A DNA stretch of 64,000 bases from FEN-1139 sp038207155. Lineage in GTDB: Bacteria > Myxococcota_A > Polyangia > Polyangiales > Polyangiaceae. The notes under the pieces were generated by a model. The model made no database searches. It worked only from the letters and a program-made list of their open reading frames with translations, and was not told where the DNA came from. The position numbers and the translations under genes were made by a program. Of this stretch, positions 16,315 to 24,202 are shown one piece after another. Location: contig JBBRAB010000021.1 of the NCBI GenBank assembly GCA_038207155.1, positions 1 through 64,000 of the forward strand. Reading direction: 5' to 3'. Within the stretch, counting starts at the first letter, position 1, and each line of letters begins with the position of its first letter.

Positions 16315-17430
16315 TTATTCGCCTGGCATTCCCTGCATGCCCTGCATTCCAGGCATGCCCGGCATCATTCCAGGCATTCCGGGCATTCCGCCACCAGGCG
16401 GGCCGCCCTTGCTCTTGTCGTCGGACTTCTTGAACTTGGCACCGTCGGTGGTGAGCCAGTCCGCCGAATAGGAGCTGATCGCGAAGAGCTCGGAGGAGCC
16501 CGCGAGCCGCACCCAGCGACTGCTCGCCTCACCGGCGTTGCCGACCTCGAGCACCTTCTCGGCACCGTCCTCGAGCTTGACCGTGAGGGTCGCCTTGGGC
16601 GGCTCGAACCCGAGCTCGGCCGGGGTCTTGCCCTGGGCAAAGTCGGTGGCGATCAGCGCCTTGTAAGCGCGCAAGAGGTCGTCGACCTTGCCGCCGTCAA
16701 AGGCCTCGAGCTTACCAGCGCCCTTGGCTTTCTTGAAGTTCAGCTTCCAGCCGCCAGCAGGCTGCTTGTCGCTGTTGGCAGACTTGGTGAACTCGAAGCT
16801 GGCGCTCTCATTGACTAGACGAACGCTCTTGACCTTGCTGTCGTCGAACTTGAGCACCGAGAGATCGCGCCAGCCCTTGAGGTCACGCGAGTAGAGGTAG
16901 CTCGAGTAACCCTTGACCACGAAAACGCCAGTTTTCCCGGCAATTCTGGCCATTTGACCGCGCGAGCCGCCGCTACCGAAGTGAAACTCGGCGATCGCCT
17001 TGCCGCCGGCTTCGAAGGTCGCATGCACGGCCTTGTCATCGGTCAGATCGTAGCGACCGTAAGCATCAGCGGTGGTGGCAACCTGTTCGCTGACTTCAAG
17101 GGTCTTGAGGTTGTCGATCAGGGATTGGACGTTGGCCGAATTCGCTTTGGCCGTCAGCGGCTCGACGATGCTCCAGTCCTCACCCTTCTTCTCAAGCACG
17201 ACCTTGAGCGCCTTGCCAGCGTCACCCGCCGGCTGAGACACCACCACGCGGTTGACCTGCTTGAGCTGCTCGTCGGGCAGACTCAGCTTGGGGAGTTTGT
17301 CGTCCTGGGCTCGATAGGTAAAGGTGGCCGCTTCGCGCTCGGAACTGCGCTTCTGAAGGTACAGCCCGGCACCCAGCGCACCGAGGACTGCGACCGCGAC
17401 ATAGAGCTTGGTATCTGTGCTCATCGCCAT
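16315..17430 (-). CDS. DUF4340 protein of a GldG-type exporter operon
   Basis: 371 residues. ATG 17430 has AAGGAAG about 9 bases upstream; a second ATG two codons later is possible. One N-terminal TM (about 9-25, LYVAVAVLGALGAGLYL) anchors a periplasmic domain of the DUF4340 type: a repeated beta-rich motif (VLEKKGEDWSIVEPL..AN..NVQSLIDNLKTLE, then YDLTDDKAVHATFEAGGKAI). The C-terminus is a low-complexity tail of PGM units (GGGMPGMPGMMPGMPGMQG...). It is the last gene after the gldA, gldF and gldG homologues, 81 bp behind the last, as in other exporters of this kind. Its precise role is unknown. Confidence 0.8.
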   Translation of the reverse strand: MAMSTDTKLYVAVAVLGALGAGLYLQKRSSEREAATFTYRAQDDKLPKLSLPDEQLKQVNRVVVSQPAGDAGKALKVVLEKKGEDWSIVEPLTAKANSANVQSLIDNLKTLEVSEQVATTADAYGRYDLTDDKAVHATFEAGGKAIAEFHFGSGGSRGQMARIAGKTGVFVVKGYSSYLYSRDLKGWRDLSVLKFDDSKVKSVRLVNESASFEFTKSANSDKQPAGGWKLNFKKAKGAGKLEAFDGGKVDDLLRAYKALIATDFAQGKTPAELGFEPPKATLTVKLEDGAEKVLEVGNAGEASSRWVRLAGSSELFAISSYSADWLTTDGAKFKKSDDKSKGGPPGGGMPGMPGMMPGMPGMQGMQGMPGE

Positions 17431-17511
17431 GGTTCGATCTTCCTTACAAGTGAGGCTCGACGCGGAACCGTGCCAGGGCTACCCCCGGCACGGCGCCGCG
17501 CCTGGGGGGCC

Positions 17512-19359
17512 TTAGGCCGCCGCCTTGGTTTTTTGCATGCCGCGGTAACGCCAGCGAAGCACACCGAGCAGAGCGAACAGCACCGGAACGCCGAGGGTCA
17601 GCGACCATTGGACGCTCGACTGCAGCGACTGACGCTTCTCGCGGAACTCATCGTCGAGCCGCTTGAGCTCAGCTTCGTCCGCCTTAGCCGAGAACTTCGG
17701 CTTGCCGAGCGAGGCATAGGTGAGGTTCGGTTCAGACAGGATCTTGGCACTCGACTCAACCAGATCCGAGTCGCCCGTCATCCAGTCGAGCGTGTTCTTG
17801 AGCGCGATGATGGTGTTGGTGAGGTAACGCTGGGCGTAAGGCTGAGCCATCGCTTGCAGCGTCGGATCCCCGCCGGCCGCGCCCATCATCTGGAACTGAC
17901 CCCCGAGCTCTGGACCGTTGCCCGCCCAGGAGAAGGGATTGGTCAGGAACAGACTTGAGGAGATCACGAGCACGCGCGACGCCGCTGCGGCTCGCTCGGG
18001 CACCGGGATGCTCGCGTCCTTCTGATCCGCAAAGGCACTCTTGAGCATGCCCTTGGCCGTGGCCGCGATGATGCGCTGCTCCATCGGCGGCTTCGGATCC
18101 CACTCACGCCGCAGCTTCATGTCGACGCTGTCGCTGGTGAGCGAGGAGGCCGCCGGGGTCGTGCGCGCCACGGCCCTGACCTCGACATCCGCCGGTTGCT
18201 TGCCCTTGACCAGCGTGAGGCTGGACGGGAATGGGAAGGCCAGCTCGTTCATGCGGAAAAATGGGGCAAATCCAGTATCAAGCAGCTCCTCACCCTTGTC
18301 CATGCGCGGATCGGCCGTCACATGGGCAATGCCTGGGTGACGGATGGTGGTCACGCCTCCCGTTTGGCTCGGAACCATGATGCTGAACTGAGCGCCGAAG
18401 TCGAACACGGCATCCTTCTTCATCTCGATGCCGTAGCCAGTCAGCAGCTTGTCGAGATTGTGAAGTGCCAGGGTCGCCTCGAGGGAAGCATCCTGGGGCT
18501 TGAGCGACACCGCCGAGGCCACCACGACCAAGGACTTGTTACCCTTCATGAGAAACTCGTCGATGCGACGGAGCTCCTTGTCCGAGTAGTCCTTGCGCGG
18601 CTGGGTCACGATCAGCCCGTCGAGCTCGGCCTTCACGGCCTCGGCTCCATCCTTCAGATCGACCTCTTCGACGGAGTAAAAGGGGAAGGCCTGATTGATG
18701 ATCTGCTGCAGGCTCGGAGCGCCCTGCTGCCCCTGACGGGGGACCAGGTTGGTGTCGGAGAGCTTGAGCTCGTCCTTGCCCGTGATGACGCCCACCTTGT
18801 GCTTGATGGAGTCCGCTTTGTCGCGGATTTCGCGGATCTGATTGGTGATCCAGAACTCCAGCCCTTCCCCTCGGGAAGGCTGCAGCTGCGGGATCACGTC
18901 CTTTTCACTGCGATACTTGAAGACGAGGCCCATGTAGCCCTGGGCGATCGTGGCCTGGTCTTCCTTGGTCGCGCTCGCCTCGCCAAACGTCATTGGCTGA
19001 AGGCCCGCTTCCTTGGCGCGCTCCTTGAGCGCGTCGGTCTTGGCTTCGATCAACGTGAAGTTGAACTTGCCACCGCCCTTGCGCTGATACTCCTTCAGGA
19101 GATCTGTCAGATCCCGCACGAAGGCGTCGACCTGGGGGGTGCCGTGGGCAACGTAAGCGTCGACCTGAATCGGCTCCTTGAGGGTGCGGACGAGTCGACC
19201 ACTGCCTTCACTGAGCGTGTATCGCTCGGTAGCGGTGGTATCAAAGCGCTTGTAGGCGCCGGTCGAAATCAGATTGGCGACGACGGCGATGGCAACCACC
19301 ACAGCCAGGTACATCCCGGTCTGAGCAGCTACCGCGCGTTTACGGTCTCGAGTTGCCAT
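17512..19359 (-). CDS. GldG-like ABC exporter auxiliary protein
   Basis: 615 residues. An N-terminal TM (about 14-34, MYLAVVVAIAVVANLI) is followed by FDTTATERYTLSEGSGRLVRTL, the start of the ABC-transporter auxiliary (GldG) domain, which is a periplasmic alpha/beta domain (VDAYVAHGTPQVDAFVRDLTDLLKEYQ). The second half ends in a TM (about 585-603, VQWSLTLGVPVLFALLGVLRW) and a basic tail. It is 4 bp from the permease gene, so the genes form one operon. In Bacteroidota GldA/F/G are linked to gliding. In other phyla similar sets occur without known cargo, so a gliding role here is not implied by the sequence. Confidence 0.85.
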   Translation of the reverse strand: MATRDRKRAVAAQTGMYLAVVVAIAVVANLISTGAYKRFDTTATERYTLSEGSGRLVRTLKEPIQVDAYVAHGTPQVDAFVRDLTDLLKEYQRKGGGKFNFTLIEAKTDALKERAKEAGLQPMTFGEASATKEDQATIAQGYMGLVFKYRSEKDVIPQLQPSRGEGLEFWITNQIREIRDKADSIKHKVGVITGKDELKLSDTNLVPRQGQQGAPSLQQIINQAFPFYSVEEVDLKDGAEAVKAELDGLIVTQPRKDYSDKELRRIDEFLMKGNKSLVVVASAVSLKPQDASLEATLALHNLDKLLTGYGIEMKKDAVFDFGAQFSIMVPSQTGGVTTIRHPGIAHVTADPRMDKGEELLDTGFAPFFRMNELAFPFPSSLTLVKGKQPADVEVRAVARTTPAASSLTSDSVDMKLRREWDPKPPMEQRIIAATAKGMLKSAFADQKDASIPVPERAAAASRVLVISSSLFLTNPFSWAGNGPELGGQFQMMGAAGGDPTLQAMAQPYAQRYLTNTIIALKNTLDWMTGDSDLVESSAKILSEPNLTYASLGKPKFSAKADEAELKRLDDEFREKRQSLQSSVQWSLTLGVPVLFALLGVLRWRYRGMQKTKAAA

Positions 19360-19363
19360 CGTT

Positions 19364-20098
19364 TCAGCTCCACTTACGGCGCTCGAGGGCGCGGAAGGAC
19401 ATCACCAGTGCGACCACGGTGATGGAGAGGAAGAAGACAACGTCACGGGTGTCGATCAGGCCTCGCGAGAAGCCGTCGAGTCGCGACTGGAAACAGACGA
19501 AATCGAGCGCTCCACCGAGCGAGCCGCTCAGTTGCCCGCCGGCCGCTTGCGCGAACCAGGCCAGGAGCAGGACGAAGAACGTGATGAAGAAGGCGACCGA
19601 CTGGCTCTCAGTGAGCGCGCTCACCAGGAGTCCAATCGCCACGCCAGCGGCGCTAAACAGCACGAGGCCCAAGTAGCCAGCCCAGACCGGACCGTCATCG
19701 AGCGCGCCAAGATTCCAGGGGAATCCAAACATCGCAAGCGGGTAGATGGCGGTGGCAAGCACCAGCGTCAGCACCAACCCAAGCGCGCCCAGGTATTTCC
19801 CAAGGATCACATCGCTGTCAGAGACCGGGAGCGTGATCAGCATCTCCAGGGTACCGCTGCGCTTCTCTTCGGCGAGCAGGCGCATCGTCACCACGGGGAT
19901 CACGAGCAAGCTGAGGCCCACCGGCGTGTACTCGAACAGCAGCTGAAGGCTGGCCCGATCGATCTGCCAAAAGCCGCCGCGATAGAAAAATACTGCCAAC
20001 CCCAATAGGAGGAAGGTCAGACACATCACCACGTAGGCTAGCGGCGAGTCAAAGTAGGAGCGAAACTCGCGTTTCGCAATCGTTGTCATCGGGGACAT
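19364..20098 (-). CDS. ABC-2 type permease, GldF-like
   Basis: 244 residues. ATG 20098 is 3 bp after the stop of the ATPase gene and has AAGGG about 7 bases upstream. The protein begins with MTTIAKREFRSYFDSPLAYV and has six predicted TM helices (about 23-45, 58-80, 105-130, 142-165, 172-195, 220-240). The loop LAEEKRSGTLEMLITLPVSD is the conserved ABC-2 permease coupling region, followed by ILGKYLGALG. It forms the channel for the adjacent ATPase. Confidence 0.9.
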   Translation of the reverse strand: MSPMTTIAKREFRSYFDSPLAYVVMCLTFLLLGLAVFFYRGGFWQIDRASLQLLFEYTPVGLSLLVIPVVTMRLLAEEKRSGTLEMLITLPVSDSDVILGKYLGALGLVLTLVLATAIYPLAMFGFPWNLGALDDGPVWAGYLGLVLFSAAGVAIGLLVSALTESQSVAFFITFFVLLLAWFAQAAGGQLSGSLGGALDFVCFQSRLDGFSRGLIDTRDVVFFLSITVVALVMSFRALERRKWS

Positions 20099-20101
20099 AG
20101 C

Positions 20102-21139
20102 TCAACCCTTCTCCTCTGAAGACGGCTCCTGTTCGTCCTCCGGCGCAGTGCGACCACGATCGAGTCGCTCGTCGTTGCGCGTCAAGTCACGGAACACGGT
20201 GTCGAGACTCAAGGCATCGCGACGCAGCTCGAGCATCGTCCAGCCCTTGGCGACCACGGCGCGGAACAGCTCCGCTCGCAGATCCTCGGAGTGTTCGCCC
20301 GTGAGCTCGAAACGATGAGCCTGCTCATCGGACGGCAGTTCCCGCAGCTTTTTGACACCCTTGAGGGCAGACAAAGCCTCAGAGACCTCAGCTGACTTCG
20401 GCGCAGCTCCCCGTTCGCAGCTCTGCTCGGCAATCGCGACGACATAGCTGACACCACCCGAGCGACCGCGGATCTCGTCGATGCCGCCGTCAGCCACTAC
20501 CTTACCTTTGCTCACGATGATCGCGCGGGCACAGGCCTCTTCGACCTCGGACAGGTTGTGGGTCGACAGCAGAATCGTGCGATCCTTGCCGATCTCGCGG
20601 ATGTACTTGAGTACCTCCGCCTTCTCGTTCGGGTCGAGATCACTGGTCGGCTCATCCAGAATCAGGATGGGCGGATCGTGGATCAGGGCCTGCCCGAGAC
20701 CGACGCGCTGGCGATAGCCGTGCGAAAGATGGGAGATCTGTCGCGGCAGCACCTGCGCGAGACCACAGACGTCAATCACATTGGTGAGGCGCTTCTTGAA
20801 CGCGCCCTGATCCATTCCGCGGATTTCTGAGGCGAACTTGAGATACTCAAGCACACTCATATCGCCGTAAAGAGGAGCACGCTGCGGCAAGTAGCCGAGC
20901 GAGCGCCGAACGCCGAGGGGGTCTTCGAACACGTCGCAACCCTGCACCTGGGCGGTACCGCTCGTCGGAGCGATAAAGCAGGTGAGGATGCGCATGGTCG
21001 TGGATTTTCCAGCCCCGTTCGGGCCGAGAAAGCCAACCACTTCACCTCGTTCGACTTCGAACGAAACATTGTCTAGTGCGCGCGCGGCTCCGAACTGCTT
21101 CGTAAGACCGTTGGCGCTTATCATCACATCGGGACTCAT
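20102..21139 (-). CDS. ABC transporter ATPase, GldA-like
   Basis: 345 residues from ATG 21139, selected because GGAGG lies 5-6 bases upstream; the frame is open to 21199. Walker A is FLGPNGAGKSTTM, the signature motif is the variant HLSHGYRQRVGLGQAL, Walker B is ILILDEPTSDLDPNE, and the H-loop is LLSTHNLSEVEEAC. A C-terminal extension (about 245-345) has an acidic tail. It energises the exporter formed by the next two genes. The promoter should lie in 21140-21491, shared divergently with the FKBP gene. Confidence 0.9.
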   Translation of the reverse strand: MSPDVMISANGLTKQFGAARALDNVSFEVERGEVVGFLGPNGAGKSTTMRILTCFIAPTSGTAQVQGCDVFEDPLGVRRSLGYLPQRAPLYGDMSVLEYLKFASEIRGMDQGAFKKRLTNVIDVCGLAQVLPRQISHLSHGYRQRVGLGQALIHDPPILILDEPTSDLDPNEKAEVLKYIREIGKDRTILLSTHNLSEVEEACARAIIVSKGKVVADGGIDEIRGRSGGVSYVVAIAEQSCERGAAPKSAEVSEALSALKGVKKLRELPSDEQAHRFELTGEHSEDLRAELFRAVVAKGWTMLELRRDALSLDTVFRDLTRNDERLDRGRTAPEDEQEPSSEEKG

Positions 21140-21491
21140 CCGACCTCCATCCGGAGAAGAGGGCAAGGCAACCCAACGACCACAGGGGACGTTGGGCACC
21201 CAGGGGCCGGCATCCTAGTCGGGAGAGGATCCCTGTCAACCAGGACCGAACCATGGGGCCGGAGCGGGTCCGGCGGGTCTATAACCCGGGACTCTTGGGG
21301 TTATTCCCAGGCCAACCGGGATTTCGTTGTTACAAATTTGCCGAATAAACGGCTCATAATTTTGTTTTGAGCGGCGTGCGAACCAGGGATTTCACCGCGG
21401 ATCTCGCGTCGCCTTTGACCCCACACAGATAACGAACGACCGACCCGCGCTTTGCCAGACCACCGGCCCGTGCCCCGTGCTACTGCCCGCC
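21140..21491. promoter_or_regulatory. Divergent promoter region, exporter operon and slyD-like gene
   Basis: 352 bases without a gene between two divergent starts. Bases about 21322-21370 are markedly AT-rich compared with the surroundings (GTTGTTACAAATTTGCCG, CATAATTTTGTTTTG). CATAAT at 21355-21360 is a possible -10 box for the plus-strand gene. I see no well-spaced -35 partner. No protein-coding content is visible. Confidence 0.4.
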
Positions 21492-21992
21492 ATGACCGAA
21501 TCAGACTCCGTCATTGCCACCGGCAAAGTGGTCCACTTCCGTTACACGCTCACCGCGGCTGACGGCAAAATCTTGGATCGCTCCGGCGATGAACCGCTAC
21601 CTTACCTGCACGGGGAAGAGAATATCGTGCCCGGGCTCGAGGCCCAGCTTGAGGGCAAAAAGTCCGGCGACAAGCTGCGCGCGGTTGTCGCCCCCGAAGA
21701 CGCCTATGGCGAGCGGATGGACAGCGCCGAGCAGCGCGTTCCCCGCGAAGCCTTCCCGCCCGAGGCCGAAATCACGGTCGGCGAGCAGTATGCCGCCACC
21801 GGCCCCGATGGCGAAAACGTCCCGTTCTGGGTCAAGGCGATTGAGAACGGTGAGATCGTGATCGATCTCAATCACCCGCTGGCCGGCGAGACCCTGACGT
21901 TTGACGTCGAGATCATCTCGGTGCGGGACGCCAGCGAAGAAGAGCTGGCTCACGGTCACGTTCACGGCGAGGGTGGTCATCACCACCACTGA
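21492..21992 (+). CDS. slyD: FKBP-type peptidyl-prolyl isomerase, SlyD family
   Basis: 166 residues from ATG 21492. A GTG five codons upstream is possible, and no strong ribosome binding site separates them. The FKBP fold is recognisable: KVVHFRYTLTAADGKILDRS, EPLPYLHGEENIVPGLEAQL, then KLRAVVAPEDAYGERM. The insert-in-flap domain typical of SlyD spans about residues 80-130, followed by NHPLAGETLTFDVEI. The C-terminus is His-rich (HGHVHGEGGHHHH), as in SlyD proteins that bind nickel and other metals. It acts as a cytoplasmic prolyl isomerase and chaperone. It is monocistronic, with a hairpin about 40 bp downstream. Confidence 0.9.
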   Translation: MTESDSVIATGKVVHFRYTLTAADGKILDRSGDEPLPYLHGEENIVPGLEAQLEGKKSGDKLRAVVAPEDAYGERMDSAEQRVPREAFPPEAEITVGEQYAATGPDGENVPFWVKAIENGEIVIDLNHPLAGETLTFDVEIISVRDASEEELAHGHVHGEGGHHHH

Positions 21993-22030
21993 GCCCCGCG
22001 GGTCATGCTAGCCCCGAAATAGTCCGCTGA

Positions 22031-22060
22031 TTGCAAGCCCTGACCGTTCGGGGCTTGCAA
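22031..22060 (+). terminator. Hairpin after slyD
   Basis: TTGCAAGCCC and GGGCTTGCAA form a perfect 10-bp stem around a 10-base loop, 38 bp past the slyD stop. There is no real T-tract after it (GCGTTCCC), so its efficiency is uncertain. Confidence 0.5.
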
Positions 22061-22091
22061 GCGTTCCCATCCGTTCGGCAAAGTGTTGTCG

Positions 22092-22760
22092 ATGCAACTG
22101 CTCGTCGTCGAGGACAACCCGAAGCTCTCGGACCTGCTGCGCCGCTCGCTCGAAGAGGAGGGCTACAGCGTCGAGTGTGTGGACGACGGGCAGCGCGGCC
22201 TCGAGCGCGCGCTAGCCAAGGATTGGGATCTAGTCGTGCTCGACCGCATGCTGCCCAGCCTGGAGGGGCTGGAGATCTGCAGGCAGCTCCGAGCGACGGG
22301 TTGCCCGACACCGATCTTGATGCTCACCGCGCGGGCCGAGATCGAGGAGCGCGTGGCGGGGCTCGACGCAGGGGCTGACGACTACGTCTCCAAGCCCTTC
22401 GACCTCGAGGAGTTCCTGGCGCGGGTACGCGCGCTGGTACGTCGTGCGGCCGGTCCCGACACCACGGTTCGGCTCGGCTTGCTCGCTCTGGATCGACTCA
22501 ACCGTCGCACGACCTACGGCGGACAGCCGATTGATCTGACACCGCGCGAGTTCGACCTGCTCGTCTACCTGGTGCGCGCCTCGGGACGCGCCGTCGGGCG
22601 CCCCGAGCTGTTGCGTGAGATCTGGGGCATCGAGACGGATCCGGGCTCGAACGTGGTCGACGCCCATATCAAAAAAGTGCGGGAGAAACTGGGCGACGGC
22701 GCGCGACTGCTCGAGACCGTGCGCGGCTCCGGCTATCGCTGCGGACTCACCTCGAATTGA
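22092..22760 (+). CDS. OmpR-family response regulator
   Basis: 222 residues from ATG 22092; a GTG and a TTG lie three and two codons upstream. The receiver domain (1-115) has the acidic pocket at E7/D8, phospho-acceptor D51 in VVLDRMLP, T79 in MLTA and K101 in VSKPF. The C-terminal winged helix (about 125-220) has LTPREFDLLVYLVRASGRAV and VDAHIKKVREKLGD, then VRGSGYR. It is a DNA-binding partner of the histidine kinase, whose TTG start overlaps this stop codon (TTGA). The genes controlled are unknown. Confidence 0.93.
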   Translation: MQLLVVEDNPKLSDLLRRSLEEEGYSVECVDDGQRGLERALAKDWDLVVLDRMLPSLEGLEICRQLRATGCPTPILMLTARAEIEERVAGLDAGADDYVSKPFDLEEFLARVRALVRRAAGPDTTVRLGLLALDRLNRRTTYGGQPIDLTPREFDLLVYLVRASGRAVGRPELLREIWGIETDPGSNVVDAHIKKVREKLGDGARLLETVRGSGYRCGLTSN

Positions 22761-24202
22761 CCCGTCACCTCTCGACGCGGCTCACTTTCCTGCTGTCAGG
22801 CGTGACCCTGACAACGCTGGCGCTCTGCTTTGGGGTGACCTATGTGCTGGTGCGCGCCGAGGAACTGCGCGATCTGGACTCCACCCTGCGTGCAGAGGCC
22901 ACGGCCACGGCCCTAGGCCTCGATGATGCGCCCGCTGCGCTGCTGCAGCCCGGTCTGTTTCGACTGCCGGATTCGCTGCAGAACGTCGACCACCATGTCG
23001 CTATTTACGATCCATCGGGCACCATACTGGCGACCACCCCGAATCTCCAACATCGGGCCCCACGGCTCCGGTCCTTTGGGCTCCCGCGCCCGCTCCCCCC
23101 TCAGGGCGCGTTCTTCGACCTCGATCTGGGCCCTGAGCGCCTGCGCGCCGTGGTGCTGCGTCATCCGCAAGCCGGCGCAGGATTCCTGCTATTTGCCGGC
23201 ACTCGCGAGCCCGCCGAGGACGACGCCCACTTTCTCCTCAAGGTCTTCGGAGTCCTCTCCGCGCTCGCCCTGCTCACCACCATCACGGCAGCACGCCTGT
23301 TTGGTCAACGCCTGGCGGCGGACGTGGAGCGACTCGCGCTCGTCGCACGGCGTGTGGGTGAGGGAGAACTGTCGGCACGAGTCGGAGCCGCTGAGCTCTG
23401 GAGCATCGAACTGACGGCGCTCGGTCGCGACGTGGACGCGATGATTCATCGGCTGTCGGAATCCCTAACGGCGCAGCGCACGTTCGTCGCTCACGCCGCG
23501 CACGAGCTGCGCTCGCCGCTCACTGCCCTGCGGGGCGAGCTACAACTCTCGCTCCGACGTCCGCGCAGCAGCGAGGAGTACGCCGCCACGCTCGTTCGCC
23601 TCAACCAAGACGTCGAGGGATTGGTCGCTCTGGCCGAGGATCTGCTCGCTCTCGCGCGCTCTCGCGCGGGCACGGCCGCCACCGTGGCGCCGCTGGAGCC
23701 AGCGGTGCGCGAGGCCTGGCGGACCCTTGAAATCCGGGCAAAATCGCGCAACGTCACGCTTTCCGTCGAGCCCGAGCGGCTCGGCCCCGAGCTCTCCGTG
23801 GCCCTGCGCTCGTCAGAGCTCACGCGCGTGCTGCGCAATCTCTTCGAGAACGCCGTGACCTACAGCCCCGCGGGCGGACTGATCCGTCTGACAGTGCGAA
23901 CGCGAGACGATGTAGTGGAGCTCCAAGTGGACGACTCTGGTCCCGGGATCCCGGAGCAGGAGCTTCCCCATGTTTTTTCGCCCCTGTTTCGGGGCAGCGC
24001 GGCTCAACTTCTGGACGCCAACGGAGCCGGTCTCGGCTTGGCGATCGTGGCGACGCTCGTGGAAGAAGCGGGGGGTGAGGTGCACGCCGGCGCAGCGCAA
24101 GGCGGCGGAGCGAGCCTCACGGTCCGCTTGCCACGGACTCCGCGCAGCAAACCAACAGGCCAGCCCCCGGCGGCACGCCCGTCAGTCCACGGCGATGAGT
24201 AG
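22757..24202 (+). CDS. Membrane sensor histidine kinase
   Basis: 481 residues. The start is TTG 22757, overlapping the regulator stop. TM1 (about 8-32) and TM2 (about 160-180) flank a periplasmic sensor domain of about 125 residues with no recognised ligand motif. A HAMP domain follows (about 180-235). The H-box is FVAHAAHELRSPLTALRG with phospho-His 249. The N-box is NLFENAVTYSPAGG, G1 is DDSGPGIPEQ and G2 is GAGLGLAIV. It phosphorylates the regulator encoded just upstream. A Pro-rich tail overlaps the convergent ClpB-like gene by 21 bp. Confidence 0.92.
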   Translation: MTRHLSTRLTFLLSGVTLTTLALCFGVTYVLVRAEELRDLDSTLRAEATATALGLDDAPAALLQPGLFRLPDSLQNVDHHVAIYDPSGTILATTPNLQHRAPRLRSFGLPRPLPPQGAFFDLDLGPERLRAVVLRHPQAGAGFLLFAGTREPAEDDAHFLLKVFGVLSALALLTTITAARLFGQRLAADVERLALVARRVGEGELSARVGAAELWSIELTALGRDVDAMIHRLSESLTAQRTFVAHAAHELRSPLTALRGELQLSLRRPRSSEEYAATLVRLNQDVEGLVALAEDLLALARSRAGTAATVAPLEPAVREAWRTLEIRAKSRNVTLSVEPERLGPELSVALRSSELTRVLRNLFENAVTYSPAGGLIRLTVRTRDDVVELQVDDSGPGIPEQELPHVFSPLFRGSAAQLLDANGAGLGLAIVATLVEEAGGEVHAGAAQGGGASLTVRLPRTPRSKPTGQPPAARPSVHGDE

